From assembly GCF_014698845.1 (NCBI RefSeq), contig NZ_JACJTV010000014.1:1-64000 (forward strand): a DNA stretch of 64,000 nt, written 5' to 3'. Source of the stretch: Coleofasciculus sp. FACHB-1120. GTDB taxonomy: Bacteria; Cyanobacteriota; Cyanobacteriia; Cyanobacteriales; FACHB-T130. A program made the translations under genes and the position numbers. Shown piece after piece: positions 29,552 through 39,788 of the stretch. Numbering within the stretch: position 1 is the stretch's first letter; each line of letters begins with the position of its first letter. The notes below the pieces were generated by a model. It saw nothing but the letters and a program-made list of their open reading frames with translations. It searched no databases and was not told the DNA's origin.

Positions 29552-31480
29552 ATGACCATGACCGCGCGATCGCCCATAGAATTTCAAGACGCTTTTGATG
29601 TTGTTGTAGTTGGAGCCGGACACGCCGGTTGCGAAGCTGCCCTTGCTACAGCACGATTGGGCTGTCGTACTTTGCTGCTAACCCTTAACCTGGACAAAAT
29701 TGCTTGGCAACCGTGTAACCCAGCAGTAGGTGGTCCTGCCAAGTCCCAGGTGACGCATGAAATCGATGCGTTGGGTGGGGAAATTGGGAAAATGGCGGAT
29801 CGCACCTACCTACAAAAGCGGATTCTGAACTCCTCACGAGGACCTGCGGTATGGGCATTGCGGGCGCAGACGGATAAACGGGAATATGCGGCGGTGATGA
29901 AGGAGATTGTCGAGAACCAGGAAAACTTGACAATCCGCGAAAGCATGGTCACAGATTTGGTAATCGGCGCTAACGATGAAGTGATTGGCGTCGAGACTTA
30001 TTTTGGTGTGGCGTTTGGGTGCAAAGCAGTCATCCTGACAACAGGCACTTTTTTGGGGGGTCGCATCTGGGTTGGTAACAAGTCGATGTCAGCGGGTCGT
30101 GCGGGGGAATTTGCCGCAGTTGGGTTGACAGAAACTTTGAATCGGCTAGGGTTTGAAACGGGACGGCTAAAGACGGGAACTCCAGCACGGGTTGATAAGC
30201 GATCGCTAGACTATACTAATTTGGAACCCCAGCCGGGTGATACGGAGGTGCGGTGGTTCAGCTTTGACCCCTCCGTTTGGGTGGAACGGGAACAGATGCC
30301 TTGTTATCTGACCCGGACAACGCCGGAGACTCATCGGATTATTCGAGAAAATCTGCACCTGTCGCCAGTCTATGGCGGTTGGGTGGATGCAAAGGGGCCG
30401 CGTTATTGTCCTAGCATTGAAGATAAAATTGTGCGCTTTGCCGATAAGGAAAGCCACCAGATTTTTATTGAACCGGAAGGACGGGAGATTCCAGAACTGT
30501 ATATCCAAGGGTTTTCGACGGGATTGCCGGAGAATTTGCAGTTGCAAATGTTGCGAAGTCTCCCCGGCCTAGAAAACTGTACGATGCTGCGTCCAGCTTA
30601 TGCGGTGGAGTATGATTATCTACCTGCAACCCAGTGCTATCCGACACTGATGACCAAAAAGGTAGAGGGACTATTTTGTGCTGGTCAAATTAACGGCACA
30701 ACCGGATATGAAGAAGCTTCTGCTCAAGGGATTGTAGCGGGAATCAATGCAGCTCGATTTGTCCGCAATCAAGAAATGATTGTGTTCTCGCGCGAACACA
30801 GTTACATCGGAACGCTAATGGACGATCTGTGTACCAAAGATTTGCGGGAACCTTACCGGATGCTAACTAGCCGTTCTGAGTATCGATTGTTACTGCGTTC
30901 AGATAATGCAGATCAGCGCTTGACGCCTTTGGGTCGGGAAGTCGGCTTAATTGATGACCGCCGCTGGGAGTTGTTTCAACACAAGCAAGCGAATATTGTC
31001 GCTGAGAAAGAACGGTTGTACTCAACGCGGATTAAGGAGCATGATGAGATTGGGAAGGCGATCGCGTCCGACACCCAACAAGCCATCAAAGGCTCGATTA
31101 CTCTGGCTGATTTGCTACGACGCCCTGGTTTCCACTACGTTGATTTAGATCGTTACGGGCTGAGCAACCCCAGCCTAGATTCCGTGGAGAAGGAAGGCGC
31201 AGAAATCGATCTCAAATACTCTGGGTATCTTCAGCGTCAACAGCACCAAATTGACCAAGTGAGCCGTCATGCAAACCGCCAACTACCACCGGATCTAAAT
31301 TATGCGGCGATCGAGACGCTCTCGAAAGAGTCTCGCGAAAAGTTAGCGCAAGTGCAACCGCTCACGATTGGGCAAGCGGCTCGAATTGGCGGCGTCAATC
31401 CGGCTGATATCAACGCTTTACTGGTATATCTAGAATTGCGCTCTCGGCAAGCCCCGTTGGTTAGCAGCCACTCATCATAG
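29552..31480 (+). CDS. mnmG: tRNA uridine-5-carboxymethylaminomethyl modification enzyme MnmG (GidA)
   Basis: 642 residues. FAD-binding glycine motif [20 protein letters not shown] near residue 20; conserved [56 protein letters not shown] and [12 protein letters not shown] blocks. With MnmE it installs the cmnm5 group on wobble U34 of several tRNAs. The N terminus could begin at ATG 29552 or at the third codon (also ATG). No mnmE in the window. Confidence 0.98.
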   Translation: MTMTARSPIEFQDAFDVVVVGAGHAGCEAALATARLGCRTLLLTLNLDKIAWQPCNPAVGGPAKSQVTHEIDALGGEIGKMADRTYLQKRILNSSRGPAVWALRAQTDKREYAAVMKEIVENQENLTIRESMVTDLVIGANDEVIGVETYFGVAFGCKAVILTTGTFLGGRIWVGNKSMSAGRAGEFAAVGLTETLNRLGFETGRLKTGTPARVDKRSLDYTNLEPQPGDTEVRWFSFDPSVWVEREQMPCYLTRTTPETHRIIRENLHLSPVYGGWVDAKGPRYCPSIEDKIVRFADKESHQIFIEPEGREIPELYIQGFSTGLPENLQLQMLRSLPGLENCTMLRPAYAVEYDYLPATQCYPTLMTKKVEGLFCAGQINGTTGYEEASAQGIVAGINAARFVRNQEMIVFSREHSYIGTLMDDLCTKDLREPYRMLTSRSEYRLLLRSDNADQRLTPLGREVGLIDDRRWELFQHKQANIVAEKERLYSTRIKEHDEIGKAIASDTQQAIKGSITLADLLRRPGFHYVDLDRYGLSNPSLDSVEKEGAEIDLKYSGYLQRQQHQIDQVSRHANRQLPPDLNYAAIETLSKESREKLAQVQPLTIGQAARIGGVNPADINALLVYLELRSRQAPLVSSHSS

Positions 31481-31828
31481 GGGCTTCCTCGGTGCCGTCT
31501 CCTTATCTTAGGGAACAAGGAAAACGTCAACAACTGACAAGAGAGACGACGAATCTCGTCTCTCTACCCGCTGACAATTGACAAGGGACAAAAAGCATGG
31601 TTTGCTAACTGGGTCAAGCCCAATTTAACGATAAATTTGGCTTGGTCGCCACGGGAAAATATAAGCTAGAAGTAAGCCTTTCTTTGAACCAATCAGTCAG
31701 GGAGCATTGACAACTGATTGCCGTAGGGAATAATGTCCCCCAATTAGGAATTTATTCACAGATATAAGCCCTATAAAATACCTTAAGGCTTATCGTTGAT
31801 TCAGTGTAGCCACGAGAGTGAGCAATCG
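31481..31828. other. Intergenic region with an inverted repeat
   Basis: 348 bases. Holds the inverted repeat at 31540-31565; the rest shows no ORF or RNA gene. The promoter of the following proline-rich gene is expected here. Confidence 0.5.
31540..31565. repeat. Inverted repeat related to the 7492 palindrome
   Basis: AGAGAGACGA, loop CGAATC, TCGTCTCTCT: a perfect 10-bp stem 60 bases after mnmG. The arms share the AGAGACG core with the palindrome at 7492-7515. It could also act as the mnmG terminator, though no T run follows. Confidence 0.75.
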
Positions 31829-33124
31829 ATGACTCAGGATGTTAGCAATAACCAAAGGGACTCAGCACCCTTGGCAAATTCCACTTCTATCCAACCTTGG
31901 TCGGTTGACAAATATGCCGATCAATTGATGGACGACTTGTTTGCAGACATCGACCGGGTTTTGGAGGGCGGCAGCATCTCAACTCCAGAGCAGCCGCAGT
32001 CAGAGTATATCTCCTTGCAACCTGTCCAAGTTTCGCAAGTTACATTGCCCCCGACCTGGGTGCCACCAGAGGATCTACTCCAGGAGCAACCAGACAACAC
32101 ACCCCGTAGTATTGTGCAAACGCCTTTGGCGCTGGATATCAGCGCAGAGGAGATTCAACCCGTAGACGGCAATCATCGTGGGGAAGGCAAACTATTCGAG
32201 AAGCTCCTGCTGGGGCTGGCTTTGGCATCGGCGGCAGTGACATTGCTGCTGTGGATGGTGAGTCAGGGCAGGCTGAATTGGCTCTTTTCGCCCCCCGCAA
32301 CGGTTCCGCCCGTCAGCCAAGAGGTTCAGTCTAAAGCAGATGATCAGTTTGTGAACTATATGGAGCGATCGCTCGAAGTCATCGATCGCAAGGCCGACGC
32401 GAACAAACGTCCGGGAAGTGCTAACGTGCCCCAAGGGACTAATCCGCCACCCGTGACAACTGTCCCTGGAAATGCGGCTGGGGCAGCGAGAGGATCGGGT
32501 GTTATGGAAAGAGTTTACATCCCCATCTATCCATCACCCCAAAGTCAGTCTGTAGTTCCACAATCTGCCTTAGGACTGCAAGGCGTTTCCCCCTTAGTAC
32601 GTCCTCCCTTGCTTCCGTCACTGCCAAGGCGTCCGGTACCGCCAGTGCGTCCCGCGCCCTCAGTCAGTTCGATGCTGCCAGTACGTCCCAAACCTCCAGT
32701 TAGTTCGATGCTGCCGCCAGTACGTCCCAAACCTCCAGTCAGCCGTCCGGCACCGTCGGTTCGTCCCGCAGCACTTCCATTGGGTTCCAAACCTCTGACA
32801 CTGCCTCCGATGGCTGCCACAATGCCCCGACTTCCTATCCCTGCCTTACCACCCCTCGCACCCCCAGCACCCCCAGCACCCCCAGCCGCAGCACCTGCAC
32901 CCATCCCCGATCCAGCTCCGACAGCGATACATACGCTTGTGGGAGTTCTAGAGTTGGGCGATCGCTCTGCGGCTCTATTTGACTTTGGCGGTGTTGCCAA
33001 CCGCATCCGCGTGGGCGAAAATATTGGCTCTAGTGGATGGACTTTGGTTTCCGTCTCCAATCAGGAAGCGGTGATTCGACGCAATGGAGAAGTCCGTTCT
33101 GTTTATGTTGGGCAGAAGTTTTGA
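31829..33124 (+). CDS. Proline-rich single-pass membrane protein with PilP/GspC-like C-terminal domain
   Basis: About 431 residues from ATG 31829 (an in-frame TTG at 31796 is less likely). Layout: acidic cytoplasmic part (YADQLMDDLFADIDRVLEGG), one membrane helix (LLLGLALASAAVTLLLWMV), a long linker of repeated VRPKPPVSSMLP-type proline units and Ala/Pro runs, and a C-terminal domain of about 65 residues (LVGVLELGDRSAALFDFGG, IRVGENIGSSGWTLVSV, NQEAVIRRNGEVRSVYVGQKF). The last part looks like the small beta domain of PilP/GspC proteins of pilus and type II secretion machines. The function here is unknown. Confidence 0.8.
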   Translation: MTQDVSNNQRDSAPLANSTSIQPWSVDKYADQLMDDLFADIDRVLEGGSISTPEQPQSEYISLQPVQVSQVTLPPTWVPPEDLLQEQPDNTPRSIVQTPLALDISAEEIQPVDGNHRGEGKLFEKLLLGLALASAAVTLLLWMVSQGRLNWLFSPPATVPPVSQEVQSKADDQFVNYMERSLEVIDRKADANKRPGSANVPQGTNPPPVTTVPGNAAGAARGSGVMERVYIPIYPSPQSQSVVPQSALGLQGVSPLVRPPLLPSLPRRPVPPVRPAPSVSSMLPVRPKPPVSSMLPPVRPKPPVSRPAPSVRPAALPLGSKPLTLPPMAATMPRLPIPALPPLAPPAPPAPPAAAPAPIPDPAPTAIHTLVGVLELGDRSAALFDFGGVANRIRVGENIGSSGWTLVSVSNQEAVIRRNGEVRSVYVGQKF

Positions 33125-33240
33125 ATAAGTCATTAGTAATTTAGTGATGAGTCTATTACTAATGACCAATGACTAATGGCGGATGAGCGATCGCTCCTAA
33201 TTGCTAACATGATGACAAACCTGTAGTCGGAGTTCTTGCA

Positions 33241-33819
33241 GTGGGTCTATTTGACGATTTCAGCCGGTTTTTAGAAACCCGATTAGAAGAATTCTTGCGG
33301 AATAATCCTCATTTGGAATTACAGGCGCTAGAAGAGCAGCTACGGGAACAAGAAGACGACGCCCTCAAGCTGATTGCAGACCTGCAACTGCAAGAGAAAA
33401 AATTACAGGATGAAATTCTCTCAACCGCTCAAGAAATTCAGCGTTGGCATATTCGGATTGAAAAGGCAAAAGCTGCCAACAGGTTCGATTTAGTCCAGCC
33501 TGCCCAAGAGCGAGAAGCCGCCCTGCTGCGCCAAGGGAATCAACTTTGGGGGCAGATGCAAGGGATTAAACAGCGAACTGAGCAAGCAAAACAGCTACAG
33601 CGTCAAATTCAGGTTCGCCGACAGGAAGTCCATACGAAAGCCGTTCAAGCGCAAGCAGCCCGTGCAAGTTCTCAAACTCAGCAGCGTGCGGAGACGGTTG
33701 GCTGGAATCAGAATTACCACCGCCCGATCAACAGTGGTCCCGATCCATTAGAGGCTAAATTTAAGCACTGGGAAGCGGACGACGAGCTTGAGCAGTTGAA
33801 GCGAAATATTGGGCGGTGA
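33241..33819 (+). CDS. TIGR04376-like coiled-coil protein
   Basis: 192 residues from GTG 33241. The N-terminal GLFDDFSRFLETRLEEFLRNNPHLELQALEEQLREQ matches, from memory, a cyanobacteria-specific family (TIGR04376). Most of the protein is a long alpha-helical coiled coil rich in Gln/Glu/Arg, with a short C-terminal LEAKFKHWEADDELEQLKR. No signal peptide or membrane segment. It follows the proline-rich membrane protein by 116 bases on the same strand; their pairing may reflect a common process. Confidence 0.8.
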   Translation: MGLFDDFSRFLETRLEEFLRNNPHLELQALEEQLREQEDDALKLIADLQLQEKKLQDEILSTAQEIQRWHIRIEKAKAANRFDLVQPAQEREAALLRQGNQLWGQMQGIKQRTEQAKQLQRQIQVRRQEVHTKAVQAQAARASSQTQQRAETVGWNQNYHRPINSGPDPLEAKFKHWEADDELEQLKRNIGR

Positions 33820-33900
33820 AGAGTTTTTGAGGTGGGTAATAGGTAATGGGTAATTGGGAGAAGTGATATTAACTTTGGTTGATTACCCGTAATAAAAGAA

Positions 33901-33967
33901 CCCCACCCCGCCATCACCTACGGCTCCGGCTCCCCTCTCTGCTTGCGGGAAGGGGTTGGGGGTGGGG
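33901..33967. repeat. GC-rich inverted repeat between convergent genes
   Basis: CCCCACCCC (33901-33909) pairs with GGGGTGGGG (33959-33967), with an inner CCCCT/AGGGG pairing. It lies between the converging TIGR04376-like gene and chlD, and may serve as a shared transcription stop; the sequence type recurs in cyanobacterial intergenic regions. Confidence 0.65.
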
Positions 33968-33985
33968 TTTCCGGAGATTTTTGCC

Positions 33986-36049
33986 CTAGCGAGATTTCAT
34001 ATCTGCGATCGCGCCTCTGGTCACTCCAGCGATCGCTTGCTCCGTTGCCTTGGGTAAGTGATAATATTTACCCCCTGATTGCTTTGCCAATTCCTTCGCG
34101 AAGCCAGTGGAAATAAATTTATTTTCCGTATCAATCACTAACAACTGAATCCCCAAAGCGCGAATTCTGGCAGCAATATCCAACAATTCAGCTTTAATAT
34201 CTGGCTTTTCCCCTTCCTGCATCGGTTCGCCCAAAGAACGAGCTAAAGGAATATTGCCCCGCCCATCGGTAATCGCCACAATCACCACCTGACCGATATC
34301 TCCAGACATCTGAGCATTCATCCCGACGCGCACTGCCTGAGTCAAACCATGAGCCAGAGGGGAGCCGCCGCCACAAGGCAATAGCTCCAGACGCCGCCGC
34401 GCTAAGGCAATCGAACGGGTGGGCGGTAGCAGCACATCAGCTTGTTCTCCCCGGAAGGGAATCAACGCCACTTGGTCGCGGTTCTGATAGGCTTCCGTCA
34501 GCAGGCGCATCACTGCACCCTTTGCTGACTGCATCCGGTTCAACGCCATCGAACCAGAGGCATCAACGACGAAAACGACTAGCGCCCCGGCTTTCCGGAC
34601 TAAGCGCTTGGAGCGAACATCCCCCTGCTCGACGAATACCCGCCGATCTCCTCTTTGTTCTCCCTGACCTAGAGGGGATTGGGCGATCGCGGCATCGTTT
34701 CGCTCCCGCCTCGCCTTTTGGTAGGGTGCAGCGGCTCTGAGCGTTGCATCAACAGCAATTCGCCGCACCTTGCCTTTCGGCAACATTGGCTTGACGTAGC
34801 GCCCTCGATCTTCTGAGATGATCAGACTGCGACTGCCCGACTTGCCGTGACGTTGCGCCATCTGAGCAAAGTAAAGCACGGTGGGGTCGAGGATGACACC
34901 CTCTGGATCAAAGACAAATTCTTCTGGAATGCTAGGCTGATCGTCCTGGGGTTCTTCCGGTTCCTCTGGTTCCTCTTCATCCTGCTCATCCTGCTCTTGC
35001 TGAGATTCATCTTGGGGGGGAGGCGGTGGGGGAGGCGGCGGAGGTGTTTCTTCTGGTGGCGTCTGCACTACTGTTGCGCGAGGCACGATCACTAATTCCA
35101 CCGCACGGCGTAAGTCTTCCGCCGTCACGTTAGTGCGTCCTTCTAAAGCAGCAGCCGCCTTAGCAACTCGCACCGCAAAGAGTTCGGCTCGATGTCCCTG
35201 CACTCCGCCTCGAATTGCTTCATCTACTAGATAAGCAATTTGTTCGCGGGTGATGCGAACATCCTTCAGCCATTCCCGCGCCAAGACGATCTGAGTTTTC
35301 AGGTTGTCGATGTCTTCGGTGTACTGTTCTAGAAATTTTTCTGGGGATTTGGCGTAGGCGAGAGCTTGTTCTACTGCTTGCACTCGTTCATCTAAGCCGA
35401 GGACACCATCAGCGGAAAGCGCGATCGCAATTCTATCGAGCAAATGTTCTCGCAGTGGCCCTTCTTCCGGGTTATAGGTGGCAATAAATAAAGGCTTACA
35501 AGGATGCTGAAAGCTAATCCCCTCCCGCTCAATCTGGTTGCGCCCTTCAGATAAAACGGTCAGCAGTTGGTTAGCAATTTGCTCATCAAGTAGATTAATT
35601 TCGTCTACATAGAGGACGCCCCGGTGTGCTGCCGCCAGTAACCCAGGCTGAAATATCGTGTCCCCCTGTTTAACGGATTGCTCGACATCCACAGAACCTA
35701 GCAGTCGATCTTCTGTGATTCCCAAAGGAATTTGCACGAATGGAGCCGGAATCACCTGCGCGTCAATCTGAGCATCCGGCTGGGCACCCGCTTCTACCAA
35801 TAATTTGTCATCCCACTCGCTGGGGGAATCGGGGTCGCAATTGCTAATCGATCCTTTGACGACTTCAATGGGGGGCAAAAGGGAGTGCAAGGCGCGTGCC
35901 ATGACCGATTTAGCAGTCCCGCGACGACCCGCGATCGCTACCCCTCCCAGTCCGGGATCAATTGCTGCCAATAGCAGCGCCATTTTTATTGCTTCTTGCC
36001 CCACAACAGCAGCGAGGGGGAAGGCGGGGTTAGCTACAGATGCAGGCAT
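33986..36049 (-). CDS. chlD: Magnesium chelatase subunit D
   Basis: 687 residues. With ChlI and ChlH it inserts Mg2+ into protoporphyrin IX, the first committed chlorophyll step. The N-terminal AAA+ domain has GRRGTAKS (residues 41-48) and [13 protein letters not shown]; then a linker with about 13 prolines in a row region and an acidic stretch (residues about 335-375); and a C-terminal von Willebrand A domain with the MIDAS start DASGSM near residue 495. Starts at ATG 36049. No other chelatase gene nearby. Confidence 0.97.
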   Translation of the reverse strand: MPASVANPAFPLAAVVGQEAIKMALLLAAIDPGLGGVAIAGRRGTAKSVMARALHSLLPPIEVVKGSISNCDPDSPSEWDDKLLVEAGAQPDAQIDAQVIPAPFVQIPLGITEDRLLGSVDVEQSVKQGDTIFQPGLLAAAHRGVLYVDEINLLDEQIANQLLTVLSEGRNQIEREGISFQHPCKPLFIATYNPEEGPLREHLLDRIAIALSADGVLGLDERVQAVEQALAYAKSPEKFLEQYTEDIDNLKTQIVLAREWLKDVRITREQIAYLVDEAIRGGVQGHRAELFAVRVAKAAAALEGRTNVTAEDLRRAVELVIVPRATVVQTPPEETPPPPPPPPPPQDESQQEQDEQDEEEPEEPEEPQDDQPSIPEEFVFDPEGVILDPTVLYFAQMAQRHGKSGSRSLIISEDRGRYVKPMLPKGKVRRIAVDATLRAAAPYQKARRERNDAAIAQSPLGQGEQRGDRRVFVEQGDVRSKRLVRKAGALVVFVVDASGSMALNRMQSAKGAVMRLLTEAYQNRDQVALIPFRGEQADVLLPPTRSIALARRRLELLPCGGGSPLAHGLTQAVRVGMNAQMSGDIGQVVIVAITDGRGNIPLARSLGEPMQEGEKPDIKAELLDIAARIRALGIQLLVIDTENKFISTGFAKELAKQSGGKYYHLPKATEQAIAGVTRGAIADMKSR

Positions 36050-36510
36050 AGTTTAAAAGCGATGCAAGTCCAATTTTTCAGCATAGCGCAAAGTTTGTCG
36101 CCTTCAACTAAGCCCTCCGCTTAAAATCCACCTAATTAACCTTGACATCCAAGTTTTTCCAATGCTAGATTTAGCCCATACATTGCAGACAGTACAAAAA
36201 TCTCGCATTAAAGAAGTTTTGAATGCTGTCTCAGGTACACGGTTTTTTTGTTTCCTACTGAGCGTCTAGTCAACCATTTGGCTGAACAGTATGTCCGTTC
36301 AAATGGTTGACTGCACGCTTAGCAGGAAGCTAAAAGTTCTGTACCTGAGACTGCAACTTCAATACTCCTCAGGCAAAAGAGTTGATTCAGGCTATTAACT
36401 TAGTCGGGGTTTATTATCTTTTTTTTAAATCCTTCACTCGGCTTTTTTCTAAGGTTAGATGCGCGATTTGTTGATGCTGTCCATTCAACCCGTATTTTGG
36501 ACGTATCAAA
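36050..36510. other. Intergenic region holding a long imperfect inverted repeat
   Basis: 461 bases between divergent chlD and the NYN gene. Dominated by the inverted repeat at 36228-36351; chlD and NYN promoters are expected at the two sides. No ORF of note. Confidence 0.6.
36228..36351. repeat. Two-tier inverted repeat, possible structured RNA or miniature element
   Basis: Outer arms GTCTCAGGTACA (36228-36239) and TGTACCTGAGAC (36340-36351) are perfectly complementary. Inner arms of 30 bases (36251-36280 and 36300-36329) match at 25 of 30 positions around a 19-base loop. The whole 124-bp unit would fold to a long two-part hairpin. No transposase or target duplication is visible, so a MITE is only one option. 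Confidence 0.8.
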
Positions 36511-37284
36511 ATGAAAAGCATTTTTGGATCTTCCCAAACAAAAATCAACAAGCAGAAACCGTTAGTTTCAATTTACTGGGATTCTCAAAATGTCCCCTTT
36601 ACAGAAGAAAAAGCAAAGTTAATGGCGGCTTTTGCCAATTCAAAAGGGCGTTTGATTAGTGGAAAGGTTTACTACAATTCAAAGTCCGGAAACCATTTTT
36701 TTACCGAAAAAAATCTAGGAAGTATTGGTTTCACTGGGATTGATGTCCCTTGTCCTTTAAAGAACGCTGCTGATGATCGATTAATGAGTGACTATCTTGA
36801 AGATATTCACGGCAACCAGCCTCCCGATGTGGCTATTATTGTATCGGGAGATGGGGATTTCAAAAAGTTAGTTTTGAATCAGAAAAAGTTGAGTAAAAAG
36901 GCGATAGTTGTCGCTCAACGAGGTAATGTGAAGCAAAATCTAAAAATTGTTGCTGATGACTTTCACTTTGTAGATGAACTACCTAACTTAGTTAGCAACA
37001 AGGCAGTGATTCAGAAAGATGGCAAGTTGCCTTATATCACCTACGATGATGCTGTTAACTGCTTTATTGAAGCTATCAAAACTGCGGTTCGAGAGGGTAG
37101 GAGTACAACATATTCCATCATTGCCAGCCTGATGTGTCAAAGTCAGCGGTTTCCTAACTATAAAGGGGTTTCCACGATTCATAAACCTGATGGGACGAAA
37201 TTTTCAAGCTTCAAAAATTTTGTTGCGGCTGTCGTAAAACAGGGCAAAATAAAATTACAAAATGATGAAATATTGTTAGTATAG
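36511..37284 (+). CDS. NYN domain (LabA/DUF88-like) putative ribonuclease
   Basis: 257 residues. The PIN-like NYN fold shows the acidic residues D24 (IYWDSQN), D88/D89 (AADDRLMSDYL) and D114/D116 (VSGDGDF), then KKAIVVAQRG. NYN proteins are metal-dependent RNases. The C-terminal 80 residues (CFIEAIKTAVREGRSTTYSI, then a winged-helix-like segment ending KLQNDEILLV) resemble an OST-HTH/LOTUS-type RNA-binding module. RNase III follows 189 bases downstream, but a terminator separates them. The RNA target is unknown. Confidence 0.9.
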   Translation: MKSIFGSSQTKINKQKPLVSIYWDSQNVPFTEEKAKLMAAFANSKGRLISGKVYYNSKSGNHFFTEKNLGSIGFTGIDVPCPLKNAADDRLMSDYLEDIHGNQPPDVAIIVSGDGDFKKLVLNQKKLSKKAIVVAQRGNVKQNLKIVADDFHFVDELPNLVSNKAVIQKDGKLPYITYDDAVNCFIEAIKTAVREGRSTTYSIIASLMCQSQRFPNYKGVSTIHKPDGTKFSSFKNFVAAVVKQGKIKLQNDEILLV

Positions 37285-37365
37285 TTAAGCCGATTACTGA
37301 AAGGTTGAGAATCAAGCGATCGCTACTTATCAAAAACTCGGTTTGGACAGAAATCGAGTTTATCC

Positions 37366-37390
37366 AAAAGCCGCCCACTAGCGGCTTTTT
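37366..37390 (+). terminator. Terminator after the NYN gene
   Basis: AAAAGCCGC, loop CCACTA, GCGGCTTTTT: strong stem with a T run, 82 bases past the NYN stop. Confidence 0.88.
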
Positions 37391-37473
37391 CGTGTTCGCC
37401 TAATTAACAACCATCAATTACTGGTACTGATAGTTCCATGCAATTAATTTACCCAAAAACAGGAGAGATAAAA

Positions 37474-38160
37474 ATGAAATTGCCAACATTTCAGAATGAA
37501 AAAATTTTGCTTCATGCGCTTACTCACCGTTCTTATGCCAATGAAAACCCGGGAGAGTGCGAAAACAACGAGCGTCTAGAATTTTTGGGTGATGCTTTGC
37601 TAACTTTCTTAAGTGGCGAATATCTCTATCGTCGTCATCCAAAAATGGGAGAAGACCAAATGACTCGTAGGCGTTCCGCGTTGGTAGATGAAAAGCAGCT
37701 AGCAAAGTTCGCTACCGAGATTGGTTTAAACTTCAAAATGCGGTTAGGTCAAGGAGCCATTCGCGAGGGAGGCTACTACAATCCAAATCTACTAAGTAGC
37801 ACCTTTGAAGCCGTCGTCGGCGCTTATTATCTAGATAACAATTTAGATGTTGAGAAAGTCCGCGATTTTGTAGAACCGCTATTTGATTCCGTTCCGGAAG
37901 ATATTGTAGTGTCTCTCTCCAATGTGGACTCAAAAAATCGGTTTCAGCAATGGGTGCAAGCAGACCCCGATCTTGGCTCAGCGCCACCAAAATATGTCAC
38001 AAAACAAGCAGGAGGAACACCCCATGCTCCAGAGTTCATCGCCACAGTGTTTGTAGGTGATAAAGCCTACGGGGAAGGTAAAGGACGCAGCAAAAAAGAT
38101 GCTGAGAAAGCTGCTGCTGAAGATGCACTGTCCAAACTGAAAAAACGAGGGCTGGTGTAA
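37474..38160 (+). CDS. rnc: Ribonuclease III
   Basis: 228 residues from ATG 37474, which has AGGAGA eight bases upstream; the ATG at 37438 lacks one. The catalytic domain carries the signature ERLEFLGDA (E33, E36, D40) and E112 in STFEAVVGAYYLD. The C-terminal double-stranded RNA binding domain begins near residue 155 (NRFQQWVQADPDLGSAPPKY) and ends KGRSKKDAEKAAAEDAL. It cleaves dsRNA in rRNA and other transcripts. Cyanobacteria often have more than one copy. The protein is normal in length. Confidence 0.95.
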   Translation: MKLPTFQNEKILLHALTHRSYANENPGECENNERLEFLGDALLTFLSGEYLYRRHPKMGEDQMTRRRSALVDEKQLAKFATEIGLNFKMRLGQGAIREGGYYNPNLLSSTFEAVVGAYYLDNNLDVEKVRDFVEPLFDSVPEDIVVSLSNVDSKNRFQQWVQADPDLGSAPPKYVTKQAGGTPHAPEFIATVFVGDKAYGEGKGRSKKDAEKAAAEDALSKLKKRGLV

Positions 38161-38259
38161 GCTGGAATTCTGGAAAAACTCTAACTTTCGGGTCTTTTAA
38201 CTTCTTGACAAGGCGCTGCAAACTCAAAGAAGAGTGGTAGCGCAGACTAGAAGTTAGTT

Positions 38260-39360
38260 ATGAAGCCAAAAGATATAGTAGGACTGCTTAAAGACACATT
38301 TTCAGAATGGCAAGAAGATAAGGCATCGCGGTTAGCGGCGGCGCTAGCGTATTACACCGTGTTTTCTCTAGCACCGCTAGTCATTATTGCGATCGCGATC
38401 GCTGCCTTAGTATTTGGGCAAGAAGCTGCTCAAGGCGGAATAGAAGAGCAACTTCGAGGCTTACTCGGTATGCAGGGTGCCGAAGCCGTCGAAGAAATGA
38501 TCGCGAATTCTCGCAAGGCAGAGCAAGGCACAATTGCCACCCTGATTAGCGTTGGTCTACTCCTGTTCGGTGCTTCCGGCGTTTTTGGTCAGCTGCAAGA
38601 TTCACTAAACACCATCTGGGAAGTCGCTCCCAAGCCTGGACGCGGCATCAAAGGCTTTATCAAAGACCGATTTTTGTCCTTCTCGATGGTACTGGGCATC
38701 GGCTTTTTGCTCTTGGTTTCCCTCATCTTGAGCGCTGGTTTAACAGCAGTCGGCGATTATTTCGGTCATTTGATACCCGGCTTGCCCTTCCTGCAAGTCC
38801 TAAACTTTCTCCTTTCCTTCGGCGTCGTGACGGTGCTGTTCGCGTTGATGTTTAGAATTTTGCCAGATGCCAAAATTGCCTGGGGTGACGTTTGGATCGG
38901 TGCTGCCATCACTTCTTTACTCTTTACCGTTGGTAAGTACTTACTGGGGTTGTATCTTGGGAATGGCAGCGTCGGCTCAACCTACGGTGCTGCGGGATCG
39001 TTTGTAGTGCTGCTGTTGTGGGTGAATTATTCCGCCCAGATTCTCTTTTTCGGTGCCGAATTTACCCAAGTCTATGCCAACAAGTACGGCTCTCGAATTG
39101 TCCCCTCTAAAAATGCCGTACCCCTTACCGACGAAGCAAGGGCACAGCAGGGAATGCCGCGCACTGATGACATCAAAGCATCTGGCGCACAAGATCAACG
39201 CGATCGCGCCTCTGGAACGTCTACCAGCACCATACAGCAAGTAGAGCCGCCAAAGTCCAGACACCCGATGGTAACACTCCTCGCGTTAATGATTGGCGTT
39301 TACCAAGGCTTTGCTTCTCTAGTGGGTGCAAAAGGAAAGAAGAACAACAGACAAAAATAA
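38260..39360 (+). CDS. YihY/virulence factor BrkB family membrane protein
   Basis: 366 residues, about six membrane helices. Family pattern: DKASRLAAALAYYTVFSLAPL at residues 20-40, FGQLQDSLNTIWEV, ILPDAKIAWGDVWIGAAI and YGAAGSFVVLLLWVNYSAQI LFFGAEFTQVYA. The C-terminal tail (about 285-345) is polar and ends with another hydrophobic stretch. The function of the family is not settled; it is not RNase BN. It starts 99 bases after rnc. Confidence 0.93.
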   Translation: MKPKDIVGLLKDTFSEWQEDKASRLAAALAYYTVFSLAPLVIIAIAIAALVFGQEAAQGGIEEQLRGLLGMQGAEAVEEMIANSRKAEQGTIATLISVGLLLFGASGVFGQLQDSLNTIWEVAPKPGRGIKGFIKDRFLSFSMVLGIGFLLLVSLILSAGLTAVGDYFGHLIPGLPFLQVLNFLLSFGVVTVLFALMFRILPDAKIAWGDVWIGAAITSLLFTVGKYLLGLYLGNGSVGSTYGAAGSFVVLLLWVNYSAQILFFGAEFTQVYANKYGSRIVPSKNAVPLTDEARAQQGMPRTDDIKASGAQDQRDRASGTSTSTIQQVEPPKSRHPMVTLLALMIGVYQGFASLVGAKGKKNNRQK

Positions 39361-39788
39361 TGTATTCTGGGAGACTTTGCTGCGATTTATCAGGTGAGTT
39401 TTCTTAGGCGCAGAGGCTATCAGTATATGTTTTTGTTTGTTACAACTTTCTCATAAGTATTGACTTTGTTAGGCAAGATAGCAGTAAAGGCAGAAACAAC
39501 TTTAGCTTGGGCTTTGTCTACCCCCAGTGGAAATGGTGACGGAAGATGCAAAACGTTAGCCTTCCGTTCGCTGCCCATATAGATTTATTTATACCTGTGG
39601 CAGTGCTTTTAGCCCTTGCATTTACTGAGACTGACCTTTAGGGTAAAGTCGTAATGTACGAACACGCGAATATTTTGCGTGCTAGAAACCAGTCCGATTG
39701 ACTTGTTCGCTGCCATGAATCACTTCTTTCTTGCTGAAAGACTAAGAAGCAAGACAGCAACAAAGCTCTTGAATAAAGGATTAAATTT
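39361..39788. other. Upstream region of the GTPase signalling cluster
   Basis: 428 bases. It holds an inverted pair ACGGAAG / CTTCCGT (about 39538-39566) that could terminate the YihY gene, and CACGC/GCGTG arms near 39663-39681. The cluster promoter is expected near the end. No ORF. Confidence 0.5.

Noticed and set aside
32545-33060. 171-codon minus-strand frame rich in Gly
   Set aside because: Shadow of the proline-rich coding region (CCN codons read as NGG); no family-like sequence.
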